DNA of 64,000 nucleotides from Bacillus sp. AFS088145 (GCF_002564465.1 NZ_NUUX01000027.1:1-64000); one strand, 5' to 3'. Positions 8,297 through 18,038 are shown, counted from the first letter of the stretch. Notes: generated by a model from the letters alone, not told the origin. Numbers and translations: made by a program.

Positions 8297-9685
8297 ATGG
8301 ATTCTACTAAAAAATTAGGTGTTATGGGTTTATCATTTTTAAGTATAAATGCTATTTTAGGATTACGTAATATTGCTTTTGCTTCAACAATTGGTCCTTC
8401 AGCTATATTTTATTGGATTGTTGCAGCGTTAATTTATTTTATTCCAATCGGATTGATTGTAGCTGAATTATCTACAACCTATCCAAATCAAGGCGGTATG
8501 GGTGTTTGGGTTCGAAAAGCTTTTGGAGAAAAAGCTTCATTTTTATGTTCGTGGTTTTTTTGGATTGCTAATTTTACGTATTATCCATCACTTTTATTAA
8601 CTACTACAATTGCGATTGCATATGGAATTAACCAGCCACAAATGGCAAGTCATCCTATGAAAACAGCTATTATATCTAGTGTTATATTTTGGATTGTTAC
8701 TTTACTTACATTAAAAGGTACTAAAATGAGCGGAAGGCTTGCGTCGATCGGCGCACCACTTGGCGTATTAGTTCCAGCAATTTTAATATTTGGTTTCGGA
8801 TTTTATAGTATGTTTAGCGGTCAACCAAGCGCTACTCACTTTACACAAAGTACGATCATGCCAAATAATTTGTCTTTTGGAACGATTATGTTTTTATCAA
8901 CATTAATGTTTGGTTTTTCAGGGGCAGAAATGCTAGGAACGATTGCGGGAAATGTAAGAAACCCACAAAAAACATTTCCGAGAGCAATTTTTATTACATC
9001 AATTATTATTGCATTAGTCTATATACTGGCAACAGTTGCTTTCCAGTTTGTCATTACAATTTCATCTGATCAAACTGCGACTGCACTATACTTATTTGCG
9101 GATAAAATAACTTCACAATTTGGACTGAATTTTTCACTTTCTCAAATTTTAGGAATCTGCTTTTTATTAGCATTTGTAGGATCTCTTTCATTTTTAATTT
9201 TGAATCCTAGTGTGATGATTGCTGAAAGTGCAAAGGATGTTCTTCCTAAAAATTTATTAAAAGAAAATAAAGATGGTATGCCATCAATTTTAGTATTAGG
9301 TCAAGCAGTTGCAGTTACATTCATTTTAATTCTTTCTGCTTTTGTACCAAGTGTCTCAAAGGCATTAAATATGCTAATCTTAATGTCGACATTGGCATTT
9401 TTTATTCCTTATGTATTTCTAATTAGTGCATATCTTAAACTTCGTATGACTGATAAAAAAATAAACAGACCGTTTAAAATTAAAAGCAATTCACTAGCTA
9501 TGTTCGTTGCACTCATTGGAATGATTTCAGTAGTTGGAACAATTGGATTAACACTTATTCCAGCTCCAGATACTACATTATTAGAATATTTACCAATCGT
9601 ACTTGGACCGATTTTATTCGGATGTATTGGATTTATTCTTTACAGTAATGGAACAAAAGGTAAAAAGAAACAAATGAAAAACTAA
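8297..9685 (+). CDS. APC superfamily amino acid permease
   Basis: A 462-residue integral membrane protein with about 12 predicted helices. The first helix region (LGVMGLSFLSINAILGLRN) and the GGMGVWVRKAFG motif near residues 73-84 resemble the glutamate/GABA antiporter branch of the amino acid/polyamine/organocation family. It probably exchanges or imports an amino acid across the cytoplasmic membrane; the substrate cannot be read from sequence. It ends in a Lys-rich tail. No decarboxylase gene neighbours it, so an acid-resistance antiporter role is not supported by context. It has its own promoter and a long bidirectional terminator. Confidence 0.82.
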   Translation: MDSTKKLGVMGLSFLSINAILGLRNIAFASTIGPSAIFYWIVAALIYFIPIGLIVAELSTTYPNQGGMGVWVRKAFGEKASFLCSWFFWIANFTYYPSLLLTTTIAIAYGINQPQMASHPMKTAIISSVIFWIVTLLTLKGTKMSGRLASIGAPLGVLVPAILIFGFGFYSMFSGQPSATHFTQSTIMPNNLSFGTIMFLSTLMFGFSGAEMLGTIAGNVRNPQKTFPRAIFITSIIIALVYILATVAFQFVITISSDQTATALYLFADKITSQFGLNFSLSQILGICFLLAFVGSLSFLILNPSVMIAESAKDVLPKNLLKENKDGMPSILVLGQAVAVTFILILSAFVPSVSKALNMLILMSTLAFFIPYVFLISAYLKLRMTDKKINRPFKIKSNSLAMFVALIGMISVVGTIGLTLIPAPDTTLLEYLPIVLGPILFGCIGFILYSNGTKGKKKQMKN

Positions 9686-9691
9686 TAAAAA

Positions 9692-9730
9692 AACCTAAAT
9701 TATTTATATTAAAATAATTTAGGTTTTTTT
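9692..9730. terminator. bidirectional intrinsic terminator
   Basis: A 14-bp perfect stem (9692-9705 with 9712-9725), a 6-base loop and T-runs on both strands, between the convergent permease and pepF genes. Confidence 0.9.
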
Positions 9731-9737
9731 GATATTT

Positions 9738-11549
9738 TTAGAAAAGAGACTCTAATTCAGTCACTAAAGAGCCAACATACTCAACAGCTTCTTTGATCGG
9801 TGCACTTGTTGTTAGATCAACGCCAGCCATTTTTAAAAGTTCAACAGGTTTTTTCGATCCACCTGTTTTTAATACTTCAATCCAAGAATCAATAACTGAT
9901 TGACCCTCTGATTCAATTCTTCGTGAAATTGCAGTAGATGCAGTCAATCCAGCAGAATAAGTATATGGATAAAGTCCCATATAATAATGAGGCTGGCGCA
10001 TCCAAGTTAAACTTGCACCTTCATCTATTTCAACAGAATCTCCCCAAAATTCTTTTAGTACATTACCTTTAACTTCACAGAATGTTGTCGCTGTAAGAGG
10101 CGTACCTTTTTCAGCCAGTTCATAAACTCTTCTTTGGAACTCACCTTCAAGTAAATGAGTTACAAAATTATGATAATAAGTACCTAGTAATTGAAGGATG
10201 ACCCAACGCTTCATTTTTGAATCATTCGTTTGTTTTAATAAATATTGGCCTAATAACATCTCGTTAAAAGTCGATGGAGCTTCAACAAAATACATAGAAG
10301 GACGAGTATTTACAACGCGTTGATATTTGTTTGCATAATAGAAATGACCAGCATGTCCAAGCTCATGAGCAAGTACAAATGCATTTCTCATAGTATCCTG
10401 CCAGCTAATTAAAATATATGGATGCACTCCATATGGACTAGAGCAAAATGCACCTGTTGATTTTCCAACATTATCGGAATAATCAATCCAGCGCTCATCA
10501 AACGCTTTTTCCATAATCGAAACATAGTCAGGCCCCATAATTTCTAGTGATTTTAAAATCGTTTCTTTTGCTTCTTCATAAGTAGTGCTTGGGTTGAAAT
10601 CTGGATCTAGTGGAGCTTTTAAGTCATAGAAATGAATCGACTCAAGTCCAAGTTGTTTTTTCTTTAAGTTAGCTAGTCTACGCATATGTGGTGCTAGTTC
10701 CTTAAAGATGATATTTAATTGATTATGATACATTTCTAAAGATACTTTATGATCTTCAAGTAGCATTTGCGTAACTGAGTCATAATTACGTAATTTACTT
10801 AAAGCGACTTCCTTTTTTACTTGAGTAGCATAGATCGAAGCATATGTATTTTTGTATTGGGTAAGAGTTTTAGTAAAAGATTCATACGCCTGTTTACGCA
10901 CTGTATGATTCGGAGAGAATTCATATAAGTTTTCAAACATGGCAAACGAATTTTCTAATTCTTTTCCATTTTCATCTTCAAAGGAATCGAATTTTAAATC
11001 AGCGGCCTTACTAGTTTGGTAAATTCGATATGGGGCAGAAGTAACTTCACCAAGTGCAGCTAAAGCCTCTTCAGTTTCAGGGAGTAATCTATGTTTTTTA
11101 GATGCAATAATTTCTTCTAATAATAATTTAAAAACCTCAATTTCATTTTCTTCCTTAATAAATACCTCTAACATTTCATTATTTAAATGTAAAAGCTCTG
11201 ACTGAATAAACGTTAAAGTTGTATTTGCTCTGGTACTTAAGCTAGAAAATTGTAAACTATCAGATTGATTTTGAGAATCTGAACCATCTCCAGACTGACG
11301 TAAGCTTACATATGTACCACAACGAATTAATTGAAGCATAATAGATTCATAAGTTAATAATGCCTTTTTTAAAGATTCAGCAGACTTAAGAACAGAACCT
11401 TTTAATGACTTCGCCTCTACTAAATCATTTTCAATTAGTTCTAAAGCAACTAGCCACTCTGCACGAGTCGGATATAAATCCTCTAATTTCCATGTCATTT
11501 CTGTTGGAACCTCTGCACGTGTTAAACGTTTTACTAACATTTTTTCCAT
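9738..11549 (-). CDS. pepF: oligoendopeptidase F
   Basis: A 603-residue cytosolic M3 zinc peptidase. The motif HELGH is at 395-399 (VLAHELGHAGHF) and the downstream Glu is in FVEAPSTFNE. Length and the N-terminal EVPTEMTWKLEDLYPTRAEW agree closely with PepF of B. subtilis and lactococci, which hydrolyses 7-17-residue peptides. ATG 11549 sits 7 bases after AGGAGG; the TTG one codon upstream is less likely. It is monocistronic and divergent from the lipoprotein-permease operon. With the first M3 peptidase this makes two oligoendopeptidases within 10 kb. Confidence 0.92.
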   Translation of the reverse strand: MEKMLVKRLTRAEVPTEMTWKLEDLYPTRAEWLVALELIENDLVEAKSLKGSVLKSAESLKKALLTYESIMLQLIRCGTYVSLRQSGDGSDSQNQSDSLQFSSLSTRANTTLTFIQSELLHLNNEMLEVFIKEENEIEVFKLLLEEIIASKKHRLLPETEEALAALGEVTSAPYRIYQTSKAADLKFDSFEDENGKELENSFAMFENLYEFSPNHTVRKQAYESFTKTLTQYKNTYASIYATQVKKEVALSKLRNYDSVTQMLLEDHKVSLEMYHNQLNIIFKELAPHMRRLANLKKKQLGLESIHFYDLKAPLDPDFNPSTTYEEAKETILKSLEIMGPDYVSIMEKAFDERWIDYSDNVGKSTGAFCSSPYGVHPYILISWQDTMRNAFVLAHELGHAGHFYYANKYQRVVNTRPSMYFVEAPSTFNEMLLGQYLLKQTNDSKMKRWVILQLLGTYYHNFVTHLLEGEFQRRVYELAEKGTPLTATTFCEVKGNVLKEFWGDSVEIDEGASLTWMRQPHYYMGLYPYTYSAGLTASTAISRRIESEGQSVIDSWIEVLKTGGSKKPVELLKMAGVDLTTSAPIKEAVEYVGSLVTELESLF

Positions 11550-11768
11550 CAAATTGCCTCCTTTAGTAGTAGTTGGTACGAGTCTATTATACTGTATAAA
11601 AACATTTTAAAGGTGAAATAATTCGATAAAATTGAAAATTATAACAATTTTACTGCACAAGCCTTCATTATTTTGATAAAATTAATTGAATTTGGTTAAA
11701 AATTCCAACTTTCAGAAATAATTATGGAAATAAATTTTATTACATAGAAAGGAGTTTTTTAAGAACGA

Positions 11769-12290
11769 ATGAAAAAATTTAAAATGATCTGTTTACTATC
11801 TTTGGCAACTGTTGCACTTACAGCATGTACAATTAAAAAACCTCCACAAAATTTAGCTATTAAACCACAAGGTACTTATGATTTAAAAACTGTTGGGATT
11901 AAAGTGGAATCATCACTTCCTAAAAATGCTAAATTTAATCTTCTGTTTAAAGATGATGATACAAAGAAAGTAATCTACGAAACTACTATTAAAACAGATG
12001 AAAATGGTACTGCAAATAAGAAAATTTTATTAGATACAAAAAATAAAAACTTAACCGGTTTATTATTTTTTAAGCCTGATGAGCAACCAAAAAACATTCA
12101 AGACAAATTCGGCAAATATGGTGAAAACATTCGATCAACTACAATAGGTTATAGAGTAGGGAAAAAGCATAACCAAAAATATATGTATATTAAACAGTAC
12201 GGTACATTTTGGAAATTCGGTAAATTAAGTGATGGAGGTTTTCTAGTATTTGGTAAAGATAAGATAAAGCAAGAAAAGGAGGGGAAATAA
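11769..12290 (+). CDS. small lipoprotein of unknown function, first gene of permease operon
   Basis: A 173-residue lipoprotein. Its signal peptide ends in the lipobox LTAC with Cys at about residue 20. The mature part is a small beta-rich domain with repeated Lys/Asp turns and no resemblance to peptide-binding proteins, which are around 500 residues. Two Opp-like permease genes follow, with AGGAGGGG at the end of this gene. It may be an accessory protein of those permeases, but I do not recognise the family. Start ATG 11769 lies after GGAG with a spacing of about 13, longer than usual. Confidence 0.7.
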   Translation: MKKFKMICLLSLATVALTACTIKKPPQNLAIKPQGTYDLKTVGIKVESSLPKNAKFNLLFKDDDTKKVIYETTIKTDENGTANKKILLDTKNKNLTGLLFFKPDEQPKNIQDKFGKYGENIRSTTIGYRVGKKHNQKYMYIKQYGTFWKFGKLSDGGFLVFGKDKIKQEKEGK

Positions 12291-12324
12291 TACACGATTA
12301 GACGAACTAGATTGTGTATGTATC

Positions 12325-13203
12325 ATGATACAAACAAGTAGAATTATATCTAAATATCTTCTTCAGTTTTGTTTAACTATATTCGGAATTGGTTTAATTA
12401 CGGCTACTTCTTTTACTCTATTTTTACCAAAAGGAGAGCGATTGGTTGAGTTTTGGAATCAACTACAAATCTTTTTTTGGAGTTTTTTTTACTTTGATAA
12501 TTTAGAAGTTTACTTAAAAGAATTTCAATATGTTCCTTTTTCTTCTGTATTTTTAGAGCCATACGTTTATTCTTTTACGATTCTTTTTTCCGCGTTTTTA
12601 CTTTCAATTTTCGTCGCATTATTGATTGCTTATATACTAAATATAGGTCTAAAATCATTTAGAAAAATAATGAATAGTATCCTATTTTTCTTACAATCTA
12701 TACCAGACGTAGTAATGATTTGCACATTTCAAATTTTCTTTTTCTGGATTTTTAATAAAACCGGTGTTAAAATTGTCGATCCAATAAGTGGCTTTGAATC
12801 AAAAGCTTACGCATTACCAATCATCCTTGTATCGATCATTCCTACGATCCAACTTTTCCAGATGTTATTTCTGGCAATTCAGGAAGAAAAAATTAGAGAT
12901 TATGTAGAGTATGCAAAAGCAAAGGGACTTTCTAATTCTTGGATTATTATCCGTCATATATTCAGTAATGTTGCGATTACTTTATTAAGTAATAGTAAGT
13001 TAATATTCTGGATGATGATTTCAAATCTATTAATTGTAGAAAAGTTCTTTAATATGAAGGGCTACTTTTCATTTCTATTTAATAACAGCAGATCGCCTGA
13101 AATCTTTTTTATGGCGCTAGTTTTACTATTTATCCCGTTCTTTTTGTTAGAGATTTTGTTTAAACAAATTGTAAATAGAATGAAAGGGGGACAAGCTATA
13201 TGA
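12325..13203 (+). CDS. ABC transporter permease, OppB-like
   Basis: A 292-residue membrane protein with about six helices. The EAA-like loop YVEYAKAKGLSNSWIIIRH near residues 190-210 is typical of binding-protein-dependent transporters of the dipeptide/nickel class. It overlaps the next permease by the ATGA junction at 13200-13203. No ATPase and no solute-binding protein gene is adjacent, which is unusual because Opp operons normally carry all five. ATG 12325 has a poor ribosome site and no alternative upstream in-frame start, so translation may depend on coupling to the lipoprotein gene. Confidence 0.8.
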   Translation: MIQTSRIISKYLLQFCLTIFGIGLITATSFTLFLPKGERLVEFWNQLQIFFWSFFYFDNLEVYLKEFQYVPFSSVFLEPYVYSFTILFSAFLLSIFVALLIAYILNIGLKSFRKIMNSILFFLQSIPDVVMICTFQIFFFWIFNKTGVKIVDPISGFESKAYALPIILVSIIPTIQLFQMLFLAIQEEKIRDYVEYAKAKGLSNSWIIIRHIFSNVAITLLSNSKLIFWMMISNLLIVEKFFNMKGYFSFLFNNSRSPEIFFMALVLLFIPFFLLEILFKQIVNRMKGGQAI

Positions 13204-14255
13204 TAAAAATTAGAAAGTATTTACCAATTATAATAGGTAGCTTTATCATACTTGGCTTAATCACCTTTAGTTTTATTTATACTTACTTTATTAAGGATAC
13301 GATAAAACCGGCCCCAGCTTTGTTATATAATGCAGAAGGTAAATTAACAGATACATATGGTTATCCTCCAAGTTGGAAATATCTTTTTGGTGTCGACCGA
13401 TTTGGAAGAGATGTATTTTGGATGGTAATTGATGGTGCTAAATACACTTTATCCATTGCCATAGTTGTAGGTCTAATGAGAGTTATATTTGGCGGTTTAT
13501 TTGGCACAATTTTTGGATTCATGAATCAAAGATTATTAAAAATTATTGAACCAATTTTGAATGCATTTCGTTTTGTGCCAGCTGTTATCATTATATTTCC
13601 TTTTTTTGAAAGGTTAAATGATGTTCCAGAAGCTGCAAAAGAAAAAACAATAGCAATTCAAATATCATTACTAATTATTATTTCGATACCAGTATTGATG
13701 AATTCAATTGGTGAAGAAGTAAGAGATTTTTTAAAAAATGATTTCATTACTAGCTCTAGAGTCATAGGTGCACGTAATGGTTGGATCCGCCGTAAACATG
13801 TAATACCATATTTACGAAGCCGTATCCTTTTATTATTTGTACAACAGACTATACAAACATTATTTTTACTAACCCAATTAGGAGTTTTCAAACTATTTAT
13901 TGGTGGTGTTAAAGTTCTTTACTTAGATCTTGGAGTCGATCGACCGATGTCACAAGCTAATGAATGGTCTGCAATAATTGGTGCAAATTACATCGAGTTA
14001 TCGATTGATTCATGGGTAATCATTGGACCAAGTATAGCTTTTATTGTTTCGATATTTGCTTTTAATCTTATTAAATTGGGCATTGAGCGTTTAATGGAAA
14101 GCCAAACAGGGCAAAAAAAGAAGCAACCTATGAAAAATGAAGGTTTATATCATGGATTAAATGATTTTGATTTTGTGAATAAGGAAAAATTAAATGATGA
14201 TAGTACGATCGTGGAGGACGAACCTAAAGTAAGTGGACAGCTTGTAACTAGATAA
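13200..14255 (+). CDS. ABC transporter permease, OppC-like
   Basis: A 351-residue partner permease. After the first helix comes a short outer segment with PSWKYLFGVDRFGRDVF (about 60-76), the classic OppC/DppC motif, then further helices with the loop SRVIGARNGWIRRKHVIP. Residues from about 300 to the end form a hydrophilic cytoplasmic tail that is longer than in ordinary OppC. Its ATG overlaps the stop of the OppB-like gene. Without neighbouring ATPases the pair must borrow them from elsewhere or act differently. Substrate unknown. Confidence 0.82.
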   Translation: MIKIRKYLPIIIGSFIILGLITFSFIYTYFIKDTIKPAPALLYNAEGKLTDTYGYPPSWKYLFGVDRFGRDVFWMVIDGAKYTLSIAIVVGLMRVIFGGLFGTIFGFMNQRLLKIIEPILNAFRFVPAVIIIFPFFERLNDVPEAAKEKTIAIQISLLIIISIPVLMNSIGEEVRDFLKNDFITSSRVIGARNGWIRRKHVIPYLRSRILLLFVQQTIQTLFLLTQLGVFKLFIGGVKVLYLDLGVDRPMSQANEWSAIIGANYIELSIDSWVIIGPSIAFIVSIFAFNLIKLGIERLMESQTGQKKKQPMKNEGLYHGLNDFDFVNKEKLNDDSTIVEDEPKVSGQLVTR

Positions 14256-14266
14256 TAAAGTAATAG

Positions 14267-14306
14267 AAAACCTTTGTTCTAAATAGAGAATAAGGGTTTT
14301 TATTTT
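14267..14306 (+). terminator. intrinsic terminator
   Basis: AAAACCTTTGTTCT (14267-14280) pairs with AGAATAAGGGTTTT, followed by TATTTTT. It ends the lipoprotein-permease operon. Confidence 0.75.
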
Positions 14307-14376
14307 TGACTATAGAGGAAAACTCAAAAATAGTATAGAAGTATAATTTTATCTATTTAATTGGAGGGTACGAGCA

Positions 14377-15231
14377 TTGCAAAATATTATCTTAAGCATA
14401 GAAAATAAAAAAGTTAGTTATTACGAATATGGTAATAAAGAAAATCCAACTATCGTTTGTTTTCACGGTCTTGCTGGAAATGCAATGTATAGTTTTGAAG
14501 AATTAGCAAAAATTCTAGCAAAGAAATTTCATTTGATTGTGTTCGATCATCCTGGACATGGCAAAACGGAAGCCTTTGATAATGAGGATGTTTATTTACT
14601 AATTTGTCATCTTGGTATAACAACGTTCTTGAGCAAGTAATCACTAAACCATTTTTTCTAATGGGCCACTCTTGGGGATGCAGATACTGTACTCCATTTC
14701 ACAAAGATGCATCCTAAAAATGTACTAGGAATATTATTAGATGGCGGATTTACATTTCCAGAAAATCAAAGTGATATGACATTTGAAAAAGCCTATTCTG
14801 GTTGGTGTGAATACATGGATAAATCAATTTATAATAATTGAGAAGAGGTTATACAAGAATATAAAAATTATACAAAAAGATGGAGCAGAGACATTGAACA
14901 GTATGTCGCCTCGCTTTTTAAAAAAAATAAGCAAAATCAATTTGAACTCATCACTTCAAAATTTACGGTCTTATCAATTATAAAAGCATTTTTTAAAGAA
15001 CCATTTTCGAAAACATATCCATTTATAAAGGTACCAGTAATATTAATTCATGCAACATTACCGACTAATCTTGATCTTGCGAGAGAGGTTGGAATTTCAC
15101 AATTAAATCATACTATAAAAGATATAAGTGTTATTGGAATTGATCATGCTAACCATATGATTCAATGGGACGAACCCGATATAGTATCAAATATAATAAT
15201 TAACTGGTTAGATAAACATATGAATCTATAA
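14377..15231 (+). pseudogene. alpha/beta hydrolase, broken by two frameshifts and one stop
   Basis: The TTG start has GGAGGG upstream. The frame encodes a typical alpha/beta-hydrolase N-terminus (VCFHGLAGNAMYSFEELA, then VFDHPGHGKTEAF), then a frameshift near 14600 moves it to another frame. That frame contains the nucleophile elbow GHSWG (14664-14678). A second shift immediately after the elbow continues as ADTVLHFTKMHPKNVLG. An in-frame TGA at 14839-14841, probably a former Trp codon, interrupts the lid region. The C-terminal part with the catalytic-His segment GIDHANHM is intact and stops at 15229-15231. The joined product would be about 280 residues. Three lesions make sequencing error an unlikely explanation for all. 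Confidence 0.8.
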
Positions 15232-15428
15232 AATGCTTGTTTTAATGGGGTTTGACTGCTTCGGCGTTCTTTTTATTGCACTAAAATGCTTATTAGTTGC
15301 ATTAGAATGATTTAATTTCGTGGAAAAAGACGAAATTCCCCCAAATTACAAGAGTGGATATTGAATGTATAATTACTTTTGAGGAGCTTCTAACTAATCA
15401 ACTACTTACATAACAGGAGTCTAATTTT

Positions 15429-15947
15429 ATGAAAAAATTAATTCCAGTTTTATTACTATTATCAGTCATATTTACTGGTTGTAACTCTGATACTATTTAC
15501 ACACCTCTTTATAATGGAAAAAAATTAATTATTGGTGTGATAGGTAATTTTCCGAAAGTAAGAGAAGAGAATGTGAAATTCAAACATATTAATTTTGATA
15601 AAATGGAAGAAAGTAAAAATCTTTCGTCTGAATTTGATGCCATATTCATTAAAAAAGAGCATCTTTCGGAAGCCGCCAATCGTAAATATCTAGCTATTTA
15701 TAAACAATTAGGTCTTCCATTTTTTTTTATTGATTCCAAAAAAGATTATATTGTAATTATAAATGGAGAAATATCATACGAAGACGCACCTGATATTGTC
15801 GACCAATCCTATGCCACGGGTATTTTGGGTGAAAATCATTTCTGTGGTTATGGACTATATAATAACAAAGTAAACGAAAGTAACATTAAGGATATATACA
15901 CGCAAATATTTAATACAATTTATTCTGGCAAATGCTTCAACGATTAA
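15429..15947 (+). CDS. lipoprotein of unknown function (172 aa)
   Basis: The signal peptide ends in the lipobox FTGC (Cys at about 18), so the protein is anchored to the outer face of the membrane. The mature part begins with an IGVIGNFPKVREENVKF strand-turn pattern reminiscent of a periplasmic-binding-type Rossmann strand, but it is far too short for a solute-binding protein. Two Cys residues near the C-terminus (FCGYG and KCFND) could form a disulfide. AGGAG lies 11 bases before ATG 15429. Single gene; function unknown. Confidence 0.7.
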   Translation: MKKLIPVLLLLSVIFTGCNSDTIYTPLYNGKKLIIGVIGNFPKVREENVKFKHINFDKMEESKNLSSEFDAIFIKKEHLSEAANRKYLAIYKQLGLPFFFIDSKKDYIVIINGEISYEDAPDIVDQSYATGILGENHFCGYGLYNNKVNESNIKDIYTQIFNTIYSGKCFND

Positions 15948-16036
15948 GAAGTATAATTTGTGAGTATGTAGGAGTTGTGCGAAATAGCTGCAGTGAAAGA
16001 TAATGTTAAGTGAAATATGCATATAGCATTATATTC

Positions 16037-16084
16037 AAAGAGTGAAAGAACCAGATCAAAATTATTCTGGTTCCTTCACTCTTT
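16037..16084. terminator. long bidirectional hairpin terminator
   Basis: A 19-bp stem with one mismatch (16037-16055 with 16066-16084) and a 10-base loop. It serves the convergent lipoprotein and Nudix genes. Confidence 0.8.
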
Positions 16085-16115
16085 ATAAATTCTATAAAAG
16101 CCTAAGTTAAGTTAA

Positions 16116-16580
16116 TTATTTAATAATTGGATGTCTTTTACCTTCTACCCAATCAATTATAAATGGTTTTTGGCGTGGATTTAAGTTAGCAGGAAGGTCT
16201 GTCTTACTGAAAAATCGATGTTCTCTGCTTTCAATATCCATTTGTTTTAATTCTCCAGTAAATTGTTTGGATATAAAAATTATTTGAACACTGAAAGCTT
16301 TATCTCCATTAGGGTACTGAACAAAGCATTTTTCACCTGAATATATACCAAACAACTCTAAGCCCGTTACAGTAAGTCCCGTTTCTTCAAGAGATTCCCT
16401 TTTTGCTGCTTCCTCAAAAGTTTCTCCAATTTCCATAATTCCACCTGGAATGCACCAATTGTCTTCGTCTGTTCGGTGTTGCAATAATATTTGTTCATTA
16501 TCCTCTATAATTATTCCACAACCTACAGTGAATAGGGTTTCGTTACCAATATATTTCCTCATATTTTTAATATAATCCAT
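16116..16580 (-). CDS. Nudix hydrolase
   Basis: A 154-residue Nudix protein with a complete box GGIMEIGETFEEAAKRE followed by SLEETGL (about 46-69), which holds the metal-binding RE-x2-EE residues. It hydrolyses a nucleoside diphosphate linked to another moiety; the exact substrate is unknown. The N-terminal lead DYIKNMRKYIGNETLFTVGC is typical of the MutT-like group in Bacillus that pairs with small-molecule detoxification. AAAGGAG precedes ATG 16580. It is divergent from a second Nudix gene about 225 bases away. Confidence 0.85.
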   Translation of the reverse strand: MDYIKNMRKYIGNETLFTVGCGIIIEDNEQILLQHRTDEDNWCIPGGIMEIGETFEEAAKRESLEETGLTVTGLELFGIYSGEKCFVQYPNGDKAFSVQIIFISKQFTGELKQMDIESREHRFFSKTDLPANLNPRQKPFIIDWVEGKRHPIIK

Positions 16581-16805
16581 GTGAAAATCTCCTTTATCGT
16601 ATTAATTCTTCAAAATTCGACAGAGATGATAAATTTTCCTTCTATTTTGCTAACTGCCATTTAAACGGAATAATTGATATTTTCATCCATAGAGATATAG
16701 TTACTATAAAAAATCCGTATTGTTTAATAAGAAGGGTCTTTCTAAGTTTTAAAAGAATATATAAAAAGTATTATTTAGGAGTTAGAAGTAGAAAGGGGAT
16801 TTCCT

Positions 16806-17246
16806 ATGTTATCTAAGAAAAAAAATACAGAAAATAATTCTTTGCCACCCAAACATATTATTTCAGCTGCGACAATTGTCATTAATGAACAAAATGAAAT
16901 TTTATTAATTAAGGGTCCGCAAAGAGGTTGGGAAATGCCAGGTGGGCAAGTTGAAGAAGGAGAATCATTGAAAGAAGCTGCAATTAGGGAAACAAAAGAG
17001 GAAAGTGGAATTGATATTGAAATTTTGAAATTTTGTGGAGTATTTCAAAATGTTAGAGGTTCAATTTGTAACACTTTATTTTTAGCTAAACCAATCGGGG
17101 GAAGCCTGACAACTTCTTCAGAAAGTTTAGAAGTGGGATTTTTTCCTATTAAGGAAGCTTTGGCGATGGTAACTTGGAAAAATTTCAAACAGAGAATTGA
17201 ATATTGTTTGAATGAAAACATGCATCCCTTTTATATAGAGTTTTAG
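16806..17246 (+). CDS. Nudix hydrolase
   Basis: A 146-residue Nudix protein. The box PGGQVEEGESLKEAAIRE followed by TKEESGI lies at about 45-69 with all acidic metal ligands. The N-terminus is polar (SKKKNTENNSLPPKH). It is not closely similar to the divergent Nudix gene outside the box, so the two are neighbours rather than a recent duplication. The substrate is unknown. The ribosome site is AAAGGGG before ATG 16806. Confidence 0.85.
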   Translation: MLSKKKNTENNSLPPKHIISAATIVINEQNEILLIKGPQRGWEMPGGQVEEGESLKEAAIRETKEESGIDIEILKFCGVFQNVRGSICNTLFLAKPIGGSLTTSSESLEVGFFPIKEALAMVTWKNFKQRIEYCLNENMHPFYIEF

Positions 17247-17484
17247 TATCCTTGTTCAAATAACACATATATAAAATATGACAATATCATTTTCAAAAAT
17301 CTATTTTTCTCTTTAATATTTGAATTACCATAAGAATTTTATCAATTTCGTTTTCACTTCTTAACTCTATACCCTAGGAATATACATAAAAAAGTTTATT
17401 GTTTTTGAAATCTCATAACTGAGGCCACTACTTAAATGTACATGACTTCTATCTAGTTAAAATTTATCAATTATGGGGGAATTT

Positions 17485-17973
17485 ATGAACGTTTCTTCTT
17501 TTTATATGATTGTTATTGTGATTGCTGCATTAGTATTATGGCGAAGAACAAGAGCTATGTATCACCCAATTAAAGGAAGCGGGGTTCGCCTTCTCCTTCC
17601 AATACTATTTTTGCTGATACCTAGTATTCCCATTATTTTGAATCCGAAGGCTCATGCTGCTAGTTGGGAATGGATTTGTGCACTTTTCTTTGGATTTATT
17701 TTATCTATTCCACTTATTTGGACGACTAACTATGAACTCCGATCCGATCAATATATCTACGCTACAAAGAACAGAAGTTTCATCGTCGTCTTTGTTATTA
17801 TCTTTATAATCCGATTTCTACTTCGCGATTATTTAAGGTGGCTCGGCAATGAGACTGAGGCAGCACTGTTTATTACCGTAGCAATCGGATATATTTGCCC
17901 TTGGAGAATTGTTTCATTTCTCAAGTTTCGGAGAATATATAAAAATAAAGAATCCCTTCAGAAAAATATCTGA
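17485..17973 (+). CDS. CcdC-like membrane protein (DUF1453)
   Basis: A 162-residue protein with about four membrane helices. The pattern RRTRAMYHPIKGSG-RLLLPILF near 20-45 and the C-terminal PWRIVSFLKFRRIYK match the family of B. subtilis CcdC, a protein encoded beside the cytochrome c maturation gene ccdA but not essential for it. No cytochrome c biogenesis gene is nearby here. ATG 17485 follows GGGGGAA by 3-4 bases; an ATG at 17473 lies upstream of that site and is less likely. The stop codon lies inside the terminator stem. Confidence 0.72.
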   Translation: MNVSSFYMIVIVIAALVLWRRTRAMYHPIKGSGVRLLLPILFLLIPSIPIILNPKAHAASWEWICALFFGFILSIPLIWTTNYELRSDQYIYATKNRSFIVVFVIIFIIRFLLRDYLRWLGNETEAALFITVAIGYICPWRIVSFLKFRRIYKNKESLQKNI

Positions 17974-17984
17974 AGGGTATTTTG
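17954..17984 (+). terminator. intrinsic terminator overlapping the gene end
   Basis: A perfect 9-bp stem CCCTTCAGA / TCTGAAGGG with a 6-base loop is followed by TATTTT. The stop codon of the CcdC-like gene is in its right arm. Confidence 0.8.
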
Positions 17985-18038
17985 GTTTCAAAAATATATT
18001 CACTCCATAAAGATTTATAGATTTTTCTCCGGCGTACC

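Noticed and set aside
1900-11549. The two M3 peptidase genes as a recent duplication
   Set aside because: They belong to different M3 subgroups and align well only around HELGH.
11769-14255. Complete oligopeptide importer operon
   Set aside because: No ATP-binding subunit is present and the lipoprotein is far too small to be OppA.
14783-14983. 66-codon frame inside the broken hydrolase
   Set aside because: It is a shadow frame; the hydrolase reading frame across this stretch is clearly the meaningful one.
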